Assembly: GCA_028293745.1 (NCBI GenBank) | Contig: JAQGOF010000175.1 | Coordinates: forward strand, 1 to 40,651 | Direction of reading: 5' to 3' | Source: Gammaproteobacteria bacterium | GTDB lineage: Bacteria > Pseudomonadota > Gammaproteobacteria > Steroidobacterales > Steroidobacteraceae | DNA: 40,651 nt | Shown: positions 30,131 to 38,272 of the stretch, one piece after another | How the letters are laid out: the number at the start of each line of letters is the position of its first letter | Numbering within the stretch: the stretch's first letter is position 1 | Notes under the pieces: model-generated | What the model was told of the DNA's origin: nothing | Seen by the model: only the letters and a program-made list of their open reading frames with translations | The model's database searches: none | Made by a program: the position numbers and the translations under genes

Positions 30131-31507
30131 CTACGCACCCACGATGACCGGATTCTGCCAGCCGCCCGGAGGCGCGACACTCTCGAGCTCTTTTGGCCCC
30201 CACGTACCTGACTCGTATGGGTAGAGTGGCGTCCCCAACCTGATCACCGGATCGACGATGCGCCAAGCCTCCTCGGCGTAGTCCTCGCGGGCAAACAGAG
30301 TGCGATCGCCAGCCAAGGCATCGCTCAGGACCCGCTCGTATGCATCCCGCTCATTGAAGCCCGGGACGCGGTGGGCCAGCAGCTCCACGGACTGACCGTC
30401 GCCCCTTTCCTCCGCATCCATCACATTGAGGCCGATCGCGACCTCGTTGACGGGGTTGATGCGGAAGCGCAGGTAGTTGGGTGTTGGCTTGGTTGGAAAG
30501 ACTGATGGCGGCCGTCGCAGACGCGCAACGATTTCGGTGCAGGTCGCCTGCAGCAACTTGCCGGAGCGAATGAAAAAGGGCACGCCCTGCCAGCGCCAGC
30601 TATCGATTGCAAGCCGCATCGCTACGAACGTTTCCACCTGCGAATCGGGCGCGACGCCTGTCTCGTTGCGGTAGCCGCGGAACTGGCCGCGAACCACGTC
30701 TTGTGCGCCAACCGGCGGAATCGACTTCAGCACCTTGACCTTTTCATCGCGCACCGATTCGCTGTCGGTACGTGCCGGCGGCTCCATCGCGAGATTCGCC
30801 AATACCTGGAAGAGATGGTTCTGCACGACGTCCCGTATCGTCCCCGTCTGATCGTAGAACGCGCCGCGACCCTGAATGCCGAACTCCTCTGCCATCGTGA
30901 TCTGCACGCTCTCAACGTGCACGCGGCTCCAAATCGACTCGAATAACGTGTTGGTGAAGCGGAAGAAGAGCATGTTGTGCACGGGGCGCTTGCCGAGGTA
31001 ATGATCGATGCGGAAGATGTGGTCCTCGTCAAAAGTACCGAGCAGGATTCGGTTGAGCGCCCGCGCCGATTCCAGGTCGCGACCGAAAGGCTTTTCGACG
31101 ATGACCCGTGCACCCTCGGGCGCGCAGCCCGCTTTTGTCAATTGCTCTACCACCGCACCGAAGAGGAGCGGCGGTATCGCCAGATAGTGAGCGGGGTGCT
31201 GTGCACTGCCGAGTGCACTTCTCAGCGCCTGGAACGTAGCGGGCTCGGCGTAGTCACCGTCGATGTAGCGAAGCAGCTCCATGAGTTTCCCGAAGGCGGC
31301 AGCGTCAACGCCACCATGCTTCTCGACGCTGTCTCGCGCCCTGGCCTGCAGCTGCTCGAGCGTCCACCCGCTTTTGGAGACGCCGATGACCGGGACGTTC
31401 AAGGTGCCGCGTTTCACCATCGCCTGCAGCGATGGGAAGATCTTCTTGTAGGCGAGATCGCCGGTAGCTCCAAAGAAGACCAGCGCATCGCAATCTAACT
31501 CGCTCAT
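30131..31507 (-). CDS. zwf: Glucose-6-phosphate 1-dehydrogenase
   Basis: A 458-residue enzyme oxidising glucose 6-phosphate to 6-phosphogluconolactone with NADP or NAD. The nucleotide loop is FFGATGDLAYKK (residues 11-22), the conserved EKPFGRD is at 138-144, and the active-site RIDHYLGK is at 166-173 with the catalytic His further on in the family fold. IQGRGAFYDQTGTIRDVVQNHL is present in normal form. Length is slightly short of the usual ~490 but no key block is missing. It stands 23 bp after a glycogen phosphorylase scrap and directly before glgX. 6-phosphogluconolactonase and edd/eda are not in the window. Confidence 0.96.
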   Translation of the reverse strand: MSELDCDALVFFGATGDLAYKKIFPSLQAMVKRGTLNVPVIGVSKSGWTLEQLQARARDSVEKHGGVDAAAFGKLMELLRYIDGDYAEPATFQALRSALGSAQHPAHYLAIPPLLFGAVVEQLTKAGCAPEGARVIVEKPFGRDLESARALNRILLGTFDEDHIFRIDHYLGKRPVHNMLFFRFTNTLFESIWSRVHVESVQITMAEEFGIQGRGAFYDQTGTIRDVVQNHLFQVLANLAMEPPARTDSESVRDEKVKVLKSIPPVGAQDVVRGQFRGYRNETGVAPDSQVETFVAMRLAIDSWRWQGVPFFIRSGKLLQATCTEIVARLRRPPSVFPTKPTPNYLRFRINPVNEVAIGLNVMDAEERGDGQSVELLAHRVPGFNERDAYERVLSDALAGDRTLFAREDYAEEAWRIVDPVIRLGTPLYPYESGTWGPKELESVAPPGGWQNPVIVGA

Positions 31508-31530
31508 CGTGTTTGCTCCTGCCTGCGTTG

Positions 31531-31770
31531 CTACTTCGCCGACTTCTCCACGTGGCCCCCAAACTCGTAACGCATCGCGGAGAGCAGCTTGTCCTGGAAC
31601 TCCGCGTTGCCCCGCGAGCTGAACCGGTCCAGGAAGCAGGCTGCGAGACGCCCGAGACCGCCATTGCCCAGACCTGGGTCGGGCTCCTGCTCGAGCAATC
31701 CGACCCAGTCGAGGAGGTTCTGCGCGATCGCGTGCTGCGCGACAGGGGCCGCTCCTATCGCGTTAGTCAT
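31531..31770 (-). pseudogene. Glycogen phosphorylase fragment as a small coupled frame
   Basis: A 79-residue frame whose middle reads [12 protein letters not shown] then [13 protein letters not shown], the signature near the active site of glycogen/alpha-glucan phosphorylase (around residue 130 of an ~800-residue enzyme). AMRYEFGG afterwards resembles the GLRYEFG that follows some 15-20 residues later in the family, so a short segment between seems replaced. Nothing else of the enzyme remains. The ATG overlaps the end of the LuxR-type regulator by 8 bp, so it may still be translated. It sits in an operon with zwf and glgX, where an intact glgP would make sense, so it is probably a deletion leftover. 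Confidence 0.62.
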
Positions 31771-32458
31771 TGCCTTTCCCGGATCTCGGTGCAGGTGTCA
31801 GCATGGCCGTGATTCCGCCCGCGTCCCCATTCAGGCAACGGCGCTCCTCTCCCAGAATCCCCCGGCGCTGTGCTATCGCGACCGCCTCGGTTCGATTCCC
31901 GGCATCCAACTTGCTGAGTATGGATTTGACGTAGGTTTTCACGGTTCCGACCGCCAACGTGAGATTTGAGGCGATTTTCTTGTTGCTGAGCCCCAGCATC
32001 ATCTGACCCAGGATGCCCTGTTCTCGCCTGGTTAGCGCTTCCTGCTTCATACGGTCGGCGATGCGACTGGCGACCAGCGGATCCAATGCAATGCCACCAC
32101 TGTGCATCGACCGGATTCCTTGTATCAACTCCTCGACACCGCAACCGAGCAATAGATACCCGCGTACACCTTGCTCCAGTGCATGGCAAATCTTCGCTTC
32201 GCTGTCGATATGGGTAAGAATCATGACCCGATCCGTCCACGCGCCTGTGAGCGCGGTGATTCGCAATCCCGAATCGTAGTCCGCCACCACAACATCGGGT
32301 GAAGAGCAATGACTCGCCGTGGAGCGCGAGACAGTCGATTCGGTATTGCGAACCGCTACTCTGAGATCTCGTCTCTTTCTCAATGTGGCACAAAGTCCAG
32401 CCGATAGCAGTGGGTCGGAGTGTGCAACCAGCACCTTGATTTCGAAGGGTTCTGGCAT
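31763..32458 (-). CDS. NarL/FixJ-type response regulator (receiver plus LuxR HTH)
   Basis: A 231-residue regulator. The receiver (residues ~5-125) has a reduced acidic pocket ([10 protein letters not shown], with His-Ser before the single Asp), phospho-acceptor Asp in VVVADYDSG, and the Thr switch in VMILTHID. The LuxR HTH is [40 protein letters not shown] and [12 protein letters not shown], a textbook form. It begins the operon with the GlgP scrap, zwf and glgX. Upstream, at 32590-32606, is a 17-bp element that occurs again before the PQQ dehydrogenase gene. Regulators of this type control PQQ alcohol dehydrogenases in other bacteria, so control of both places is plausible. The cognate kinase is not adjacent. 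Confidence 0.9.
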   Translation of the reverse strand: MPEPFEIKVLVAHSDPLLSAGLCATLRKRRDLRVAVRNTESTVSRSTASHCSSPDVVVADYDSGLRITALTGAWTDRVMILTHIDSEAKICHALEQGVRGYLLLGCGVEELIQGIRSMHSGGIALDPLVASRIADRMKQEALTRREQGILGQMMLGLSNKKIASNLTLAVGTVKTYVKSILSKLDAGNRTEAVAIAQRRGILGEERRCLNGDAGGITAMLTPAPRSGKGND

Positions 32459-32589
32459 ACCGATATCCTTAAGCGCTCGACAACTGCAGCCTCGACGCGA
32501 TCATTCTCTCGGCGTCGACCTGGCCGCGCGTGTCTTGCTTGTTGCAACACCGCCACGGGCCCATCATAGGTGAATGGAGTGCCTCGCCG

Positions 32590-32606
32590 TATCCCCTCGA
32601 TGGGGG
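32590..32606 (-). promoter_or_regulatory. Shared C4-G5 element upstream of the LuxR-type regulator
   Basis: TATCCCCTCGATGGGGG differs by one base from TATCCCCTCAATGGGGG at 38110-38126, and both follow a CCTCGCCG word on the plus strand. Both precede minus-strand genes (the regulator here, the PQQ dehydrogenase there). The CCCC/GGGG arms form a short dyad. A binding site of the LuxR-type regulator is inferred. Confidence 0.6.
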
Positions 32607-32650
32607 GTACGCACCAAGGGCCAGACGGTCGCGATCGTCGCATTGCGAGG

Positions 32651-33682
32651 TCACCGCGCTCGGTCTTTGCAGAACGCGAACAAGTCCTCGCTGACCTGGT
32701 CCTTTAGCGTCGTGCACAGACCGTGCGAGGCACCCTTGTAGACCTTCAGGGTCGAGCCCTTGACGAGCTTGGCCTGGAGTGCGCCGGAATCGGCGAACGG
32801 CACGATCTGGTCGTCGTCGCCCTGCATGATGAGCGTCGGTACGTCGATCTTCTTGAGGTCCTCTGTTTGATCCGTCTCGGAGAACGCCTTAATGCAAAAG
32901 TAAGCTGCCGGGAAACCGGCCATCATTCCCTGCAACCAGAACGACTCCCGCACTCCTTCCGAGACCTTCGCGTTGGGGCGGTTGTAGCCGTAGAACGGCA
33001 GGCTCAGATCCTTCCAGAACTGCGCGCGGTCGGCCTGGACCCCAGCGCGTATCTTGTCGAACACTTCGATCGGTGTACCGCCGGGATTGGCTGGCGTCTT
33101 CACCATCAGGGGCGGGACGGCGGCGATTAACACGGCCTTGGCCACGCGCTTCGTACCGTGCCGGCCGATATAGCGAGCGACTTCGCCGCCGCCAGTGGAA
33201 TGGCCAACATGGATGGCATCTTTGAGGTCGAGCTTCTCGACGAGCTCTGCGAGGTCGTCGGCGTACGTGTCCATGTTGTTGCCATTCCACGGTTGGCTCG
33301 AACGTCCGTGGCCGCGGCGGTCATGCGCGATGCATCGGTACCCGCGTGAAGCGAGATAGAACATCTGGTCTTCGAAGGCATCGGCGCAGAGCGGCCAGCC
33401 GTGGCTGAAGACCACCGGCTGCCCAGAGCCCCAGTCCTTGTAATAGATCTGTGTGCCGTCTTTGGTCGTAATCGTGCTCATAGAGTGCTGTCCTTTACGG
33501 GGGTTGGTGGAGGCAGACGCGCCTGGGCGCTCGATCGCTGCGGTGAGGGTCGCCACCGGCAGGCTCATACCGGCGGCAATACTCGCGCCGGCGATCAGAA
33601 CGCTACGGCGTGAACTAAGGCCTGAGGTGTCGTGGCTCAATCGCGAGTCCTCGCCGGTAGTTCGTGCACAGGGGACTTCCAT
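32651..33682 (-). CDS. Alpha/beta hydrolase, non-haem chloroperoxidase type, with Tat-like leader
   Basis: The core (277 residues from [10 protein letters not shown] at 33481) is a full non-haem chloroperoxidase/arylesterase-type hydrolase: VFSHGWPL oxyanion loop, [12 protein letters not shown], nucleophile Ser in [10 protein letters not shown], Asp in [10 protein letters not shown] and His in KGASHGLC. Unlike cytosolic relatives, the frame continues upstream through [16 protein letters not shown], a twin-arginine leader, so the enzyme may be exported folded. Start candidates are ATG 33682 (343 residues) and TTG 33640 with GAGGA 7 bp before it (329 residues); the latter has the better ribosome site. 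A second hydrolase gene lies just upstream. Natural substrate unknown; ester hydrolysis or perhydrolysis are family activities. Confidence 0.88.
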   Translation of the reverse strand: MEVPCARTTGEDSRLSHDTSGLSSRRSVLIAGASIAAGMSLPVATLTAAIERPGASASTNPRKGQHSMSTITTKDGTQIYYKDWGSGQPVVFSHGWPLCADAFEDQMFYLASRGYRCIAHDRRGHGRSSQPWNGNNMDTYADDLAELVEKLDLKDAIHVGHSTGGGEVARYIGRHGTKRVAKAVLIAAVPPLMVKTPANPGGTPIEVFDKIRAGVQADRAQFWKDLSLPFYGYNRPNAKVSEGVRESFWLQGMMAGFPAAYFCIKAFSETDQTEDLKKIDVPTLIMQGDDDQIVPFADSGALQAKLVKGSTLKVYKGASHGLCTTLKDQVSEDLFAFCKDRAR

Positions 33683-33721
33683 GACATCGGTGATTCCAAC
33701 CGCACGGCTGTCTCGACGGCG

Positions 33722-34498
33722 TCATCTTCCCTCCGACGCATGGCGTGCCGCATCTTCGATGAGCGCAGCAACCTCTTGCGCGTGCGACTCGTAAACCGAA
33801 TGGCTGGCACCCTCGACTTCGATGGTGTGGCTATGGGCACGCTTGGCATACATCCGCTCCAGATCGGGATTGATGATGCGATCCGACTTGGCAACGGCGT
33901 ACCAGCTGGGCTTCGTCCGCCACGCGGGTTGCGTGGCCGGCGTCGTGAACACTGCTGCCGCCGTCAGCGCCTGCGAATGAGCCTCGAACTCTGCCTGCTT
34001 TTTCGGCAGGTCCGCTGCAAAGTCCGCGTGATAAAAGGCAGGGTCCAGATAAAGAAAACCGTCTTCGGTCTTCTTGACTGCCTTGGTGGCATTGGGAAAA
34101 CGCCTACCGTTGCCGGCCTCGGTCTCTCCCTCATCCAGCGCGTGAGCTGCGATATACACAAGGCCTACCACATGCGAATCGTTACCGGCTTGCGTGATGA
34201 GCGCTCCGCCATAACTATGACCGACGAGGATAACTGGCCCGTCTTGCGTCGCCAGTACCCTGTTGACCGCAGCAAGGTCATCGCTGACGGAGGTCAGCGG
34301 GTGCTGTGCGATCGAGACGTGATAGCCATCTCTTATGAGAATATCGTAGACGGGCTGCCATCCCGCACCGGTCACAAAGGCGCCGTGCACGAGGACGATG
34401 TTGTGAACGGGTGCCGCCTGCGCCTGGGCAGGGACACCGAGTGCCATCGGGAGCAGCCATGCGATCGCGAGAAAGGAACGTGTTGTCGAAAGCATCAT
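33722..34498 (-). CDS. Exported alpha/beta hydrolase
   Basis: A 258-residue hydrolase with a signal peptide (MMLSTTRSFLAIAWLLPMAL...AQAQA). The core has VLVHGAFVTGAGWQPVYD, the nucleophile elbow LVGHSYGGAL, Asp in KSDRIINPDLE and His in EGASHSVYESH. It belongs to the small salicylate-esterase-like / EstC-type hydrolases found as periplasmic proteins. ATG 34498 has a strong GGGGAGGAG just upstream, and the 33-residue in-frame extension beyond it is not believed. It is tandem with the Tat-type hydrolase at 32651, about 40-80 bp apart, so likely one operon of exported hydrolases. Substrate not known. Confidence 0.9.
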   Translation of the reverse strand: MMLSTTRSFLAIAWLLPMALGVPAQAQAAPVHNIVLVHGAFVTGAGWQPVYDILIRDGYHVSIAQHPLTSVSDDLAAVNRVLATQDGPVILVGHSYGGALITQAGNDSHVVGLVYIAAHALDEGETEAGNGRRFPNATKAVKKTEDGFLYLDPAFYHADFAADLPKKQAEFEAHSQALTAAAVFTTPATQPAWRTKPSWYAVAKSDRIINPDLERMYAKRAHSHTIEVEGASHSVYESHAQEVAALIEDAARHASEGR

Positions 34499-34672
34499 GG
34501 AAGGCTCCTCCCCTGGAAGGGGGTGTGTGGAGTTTTTATGGAACGGAAGCAATAGCGTCCTCGACCGTCCACTCGTCCGCAGCCGATGTTGCTTCATCTT
34601 GCGCGTGGCCTGCCCTTGATGAACCGACGGTCATAAAGGATAGGCGGCGCCTGCGCTCGCTAGTCGCCCCCA

Positions 34673-36066
34673 CTACGGATAGTACCGGATCGTGAAATAC
34701 ACCATGGTGTTGTTGGTGTCGGCCGAAGTGCCATTGCTCGCGATGTAAGTGGTGTCCTTCACGTACTCGATCTCGGGACCGAGGGTGATGTATCCAAGGG
34801 GCCTCGATATGCTTTCCACGTGAAGCCGCCCGCAATCTGCCGTACTCTACCGACGCCGCCGCATTGTGCGGTGGACGGGAGTGAGCCGAGATTGGCGAAG
34901 TTCGTGCCGCAGGCCGAGTTGTCGGCGGGGATCAGGCCGTAGGCGGCCGTCTGCTGTTCGAGACCGCCATAGGCGTAGACATCGAACGTTGCCGATGGAT
35001 GTGCAATCAATCCAACCAGGCCTTGCTGTTCGCGCAACGCCGCTATCGAGCCGTTCCTGCTGTTGTACGTTGAATCACTGAGCTGAGCGGAGCCATAGCG
35101 GCCGTTGCCATGGCCAATCAGTGTGTTTGCATGCAGCTCCAGCCATTTACCCCACAGCGGCACGATCAGACTGGCTCCGAAGCTTTGAGCCACCGTCGTG
35201 TGATTGGTCTCGGTCGATAGGACGCCCGGCACATTCGGCGCCCGGCCATGCAGAACCCGCGTCAGGCTGTACAGCTCGTAGTGGCCGTACCCAGGATCCA
35301 GCGCCAGCTTCAAGATCGTGTCCGGCGCGATGTCGGTGCTATAGCTGGCCGTGCTGTTTAATCCGGCGCCGCCCGGATTGCTGGATGTCGCCCCCGTGGG
35401 CACATTGCCTTTCAGCACATTCTGGGCGCTCTCCAGAGACAGCCCGACGGCCACTGCAGGCGAGAAGGTCTTAACCACGCGGAATTGAGTCTGTCTCACC
35501 CAGTTGAAGCCCGTGTAGTATTGGCCATCGTCCACGAGAGGAATGTCTTCCTGGCGCGGCACCAACCCGTTCTTGTACGCCGTCGCCAAGCTCCAAGCTT
35601 GCCCGGCGAGCACGGCCCAACCCAGGTCCGGACGCATCCAGCCCAGGTAGACTTGGCGAAGACGCTGGGTATAACTGTTACTTTCGTTCCCATTGGAGCT
35701 CGTGCCCGCGCTGACGAAGTCAGTCTCGACGTAGCCCTCCGCCTTGAATTTGTAATCGGACGGCCCCTGCGCCAGCAATGAGAGACGACTGTTTCGCGCG
35801 GTTTCCCGGAATTCCTTGATGTAGTAGTTATTGTTGTTCGGGAACGGGATGCCAGCAAAGCTGGAGCCGATGTCGGCGGTCTCGTTACGTTCGCGGTATA
35901 GGCTGGTGAACTCCAGGAAACCACCTGGCGTCAGGGTGATAGGGCCGAGCTGAATACCCCAGTCGGTCCGGAACGCCGCGACGGGCGCAGTCGGCTCATC
36001 TGCCGCAGCCACATGAAGACTTGCGCAGGCGAGGGTGATAACCCATACGGCTCGACGAGCGATCAT
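34673..36066 (-). pseudogene. DcaP-like outer-membrane porin with one frameshift near the C terminus
   Basis: An exported beta-barrel protein: signal peptide ...ACASLHVAAADE, then strands such as GPITLTPGGFLEFTSLYRER, RNSRLSLLAQGPSDYKFKAE and RQVYLGWMRPDLGWAVLAGQ, in the style of DcaP-type porins. The frame from 36066 breaks after AYRGPL: it continues as DTSPSVPRSST and stops at 34759. One base more in the GGGG run at 34798-34801 would restore GYITLGPEIEYVKDTT and end at YFTIRYYP, stop 34675-34673. So the last two barrel strands are lost, by mutation or by a read error. The ATG overlaps the stop of the PQQ dehydrogenase gene (ATGA), so the two are coupled; the porin probably carries the dehydrogenase substrate. 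Confidence 0.82.
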
Positions 36067-38048
36067 TTCAGGCTCGCCGGCAAGTTGACGAACTTCAGGT
36101 TCTGCGGCAAGGCAAAGACGATGATCGCGGCGGGGCCACTTCCTCCAAAGAACCCGGAGACGGCTCCCGACGTCGTCGCAACATATTGCCTACCCTTCAA
36201 TTCGTAGCTGATTACGCCACCGGCGACCGACCCGCCTGTATTGAACGTGTATAACGTTCGGCCGCTGTTGGCATCGATGGCCAGGAAGTTGTTATCCAAA
36301 TCACCGGTGAACAATATGCCTCCGGCGGTCACGGTGACTGCTGCCACCAGCGGCGTCGGCCAGTGTCGCTTCCAACGTTCCTTGCCGGTTGCGGCATCGA
36401 TCGCGCGCAACCAGCCGCGCGCCTGGTCGCGCGGATCAGGCGAGACAGCACCGCCGTAATAGTGTGCGTTGTTGGTATACTGTGGGGCCTGCTCGGTCTT
36501 GGTGAATGTGCCGCACCAGTCCACAGTGGCAACGTACATGTTATGGGTCGAGGGGCTGTACGCAGGCCCGTTCCACTCCAAGCCGCCCAGCAGTCCGGGA
36601 CAGGAGTGCACACCTTCGATCGTGGGCGCGGCATCCCAGTTGGTGCGGCTCGTGATCGGCAGCTCGTAGAGCTGCTCATGGCTATCACGATCGAGTACTC
36701 GTAGCAGCCCGTCCTTGCCGCTGATGGCCATCAGATTGCGGGATGTCCCTTTCATCGGCACGTTGAACAGGGGACTTACCTGGCTCAGATCGCGGTCGTG
36801 TATGTCGGCAGGGCCAAATTGATGGAACCAAAGCAGCTTTCCGCTGCGGACATCAAGCGCTACCGCGGAGTTGGTATAGAGGTTATCCCCGGGGCGTGCC
36901 GCCGCGAAGAAGTCCGGCGATGGATTCCCGACGGGCACATACAACACGCCTTTGGCGGCGTCCAGGGACAAAGGCGTCCACAGACTCCCGCCGCCGTGCT
37001 CGAGCGACTTAGGGTCCTTCCAGGACTCGGCACCGGGTTCGCCGGCGTCCGGAACCAGATTGAAGCGCCACAGAGGCTCGCCCGAATTGAGACTGAACGC
37101 ACCTATCCAGTTTTTTGCACCCCAGTCCGCGCCGGCGGGACCGTAGACAATCTCGTCTTCGAAGATCAGCGGCGGCATGCTGAGGTACTGCCCCGACTTC
37201 GCGTCCGCGATCTTCCGGCTCCAGAGGAGCGATCCGTCGTTCATGTTGAGCGCGATGAGGTAGCCGTCTGGCGTGCCACGAATCAGCCGACCGTCCTTCA
37301 GAGCCACGCCGCGACTCACCTTCGATAGCGCACCATCCTTCAAGATCCAGTTATACGACCAGCGTTGTAGGCAGGTCGCCGCATCGATCGCGATCGTCAC
37401 CTCGTTGATGGTCAAGTACATCGTGCCCTTGTAGACCAAGGGGTTGGTCTGGGTTGCGCCTATGTTGTCGGAGCGGTAGATGCACACGGGACGCAAGTGC
37501 GCCACGTTCCCGGTCGTGATTTGCTTCGACGCAACGTATCGTTGGCCCGCGAAATCCTTAGCCGCGTATAGCCAGTTTTCCCGGTCGGCCGCGGCTTGCA
37601 GCAGATCGCTGTTGGTCGGGCCTGCTCCCAGAGGGGCCTTGGACTGCGCGGGAGACGTCGAAGATGAAGGGGTGCTTCCAAGCGTAGACAAAAAGGCGAT
37701 TACGTTTGCGCGCGCGGTCGGATCTGTGATCGTCACGGCCATCGGCGTCCCGGGTACCCGTGCGGTGGAGGATGTAAGGAATGAGTCGAGAGTGGGCCCG
37801 TCCCAGGTGAGTCCGGCGTTGGCCATCGCAGTCGAGTACTTGTAGCCAGCCAGGCTGCCGGAGCGACGGCCCAGGACACCAGCCAATGAGGGGCCGAAGC
37901 CATCCTTCCCGACCACTGTCGTATGACAGCTCGCGCACTGAGTCTCAAACACGGCCTTACCGGCGGCCGCATCTCCCTCTGCGTACGCCGCGGAGCCGGC
38001 AAGCAAACACTCCAGCACGACCAGCACCTTGGTAAGCACGTTGCGCAT
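36063..38048 (-). CDS. PQQ-dependent dehydrogenase with N-terminal cytochrome c domain
   Basis: A 661-residue periplasmic quinohaemoprotein. A signal peptide (residues 1-23, ...GSAAYA) is followed by a class I cytochrome c domain with CASCH at 38-42 and a methionine ligand in the STAM stretch, then a proline-rich linker and an eight-bladed PQQ propeller of the alcohol dehydrogenase type (repeated W-docking segments such as AIDAATCLQRWSYNWIL, LNMNDGSLLWSRKI, AIDAATGKERWKRHWPTP). The N-terminal haem order, unlike the C-terminal haem of common quinohaemoprotein ADHs, is that of polyvinyl alcohol dehydrogenase; the substrate is otherwise open. The porin gene follows with ATGA overlap. The promoter has the element shared with the LuxR-type regulator. 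Confidence 0.9.
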   Translation of the reverse strand: MRNVLTKVLVVLECLLAGSAAYAEGDAAAGKAVFETQCASCHTTVVGKDGFGPSLAGVLGRRSGSLAGYKYSTAMANAGLTWDGPTLDSFLTSSTARVPGTPMAVTITDPTARANVIAFLSTLGSTPSSSTSPAQSKAPLGAGPTNSDLLQAAADRENWLYAAKDFAGQRYVASKQITTGNVAHLRPVCIYRSDNIGATQTNPLVYKGTMYLTINEVTIAIDAATCLQRWSYNWILKDGALSKVSRGVALKDGRLIRGTPDGYLIALNMNDGSLLWSRKIADAKSGQYLSMPPLIFEDEIVYGPAGADWGAKNWIGAFSLNSGEPLWRFNLVPDAGEPGAESWKDPKSLEHGGGSLWTPLSLDAAKGVLYVPVGNPSPDFFAAARPGDNLYTNSAVALDVRSGKLLWFHQFGPADIHDRDLSQVSPLFNVPMKGTSRNLMAISGKDGLLRVLDRDSHEQLYELPITSRTNWDAAPTIEGVHSCPGLLGGLEWNGPAYSPSTHNMYVATVDWCGTFTKTEQAPQYTNNAHYYGGAVSPDPRDQARGWLRAIDAATGKERWKRHWPTPLVAAVTVTAGGILFTGDLDNNFLAIDANSGRTLYTFNTGGSVAGGVISYELKGRQYVATTSGAVSGFFGGSGPAAIIVFALPQNLKFVNLPASLK

Positions 38049-38109
38049 CTGTTTCTACCTGAAGAACGACGACCATACATCGATCGTGTCGGAGTTGGCC
38101 TCGCCGCCC

Positions 38110-38151
38110 TATCCCCTCAATGGGGGAAGATTTAACTCTCTCGGGGGGAAG
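38110..38151 (-). promoter_or_regulatory. PQQ operon promoter element with direct repeats
   Basis: TATCCCCTCAATGGGGG (38110-38126) matches 32590-32606 with one difference. A direct repeat extends it: CTCAATGGGGGAAG (38116-38129) and CTCTCGGGGGGAAG (38138-38151) lie 22 bp apart, two helix turns, as for a regulator binding as tandem dimers. It ends 62 bp before the PQQ dehydrogenase start. Confidence 0.6.
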
Positions 38152-38272
38152 TATGGATGCGGAAGCGGATCGCGCTCGTAGTGCACACGCTTAGCAGGCG
38201 AACTTCGCCCTGCAAAGCGCCATGACGCACGCATTGGATCGGTCAATCGTCGGAAAGCCGCGCCCGATCGGG

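Noticed and set aside
35489..35500. TGAGTCTGTCTCA inside the porin gene
   Set aside because: Arms are one base apart instead of five, and it lies in coding sequence.
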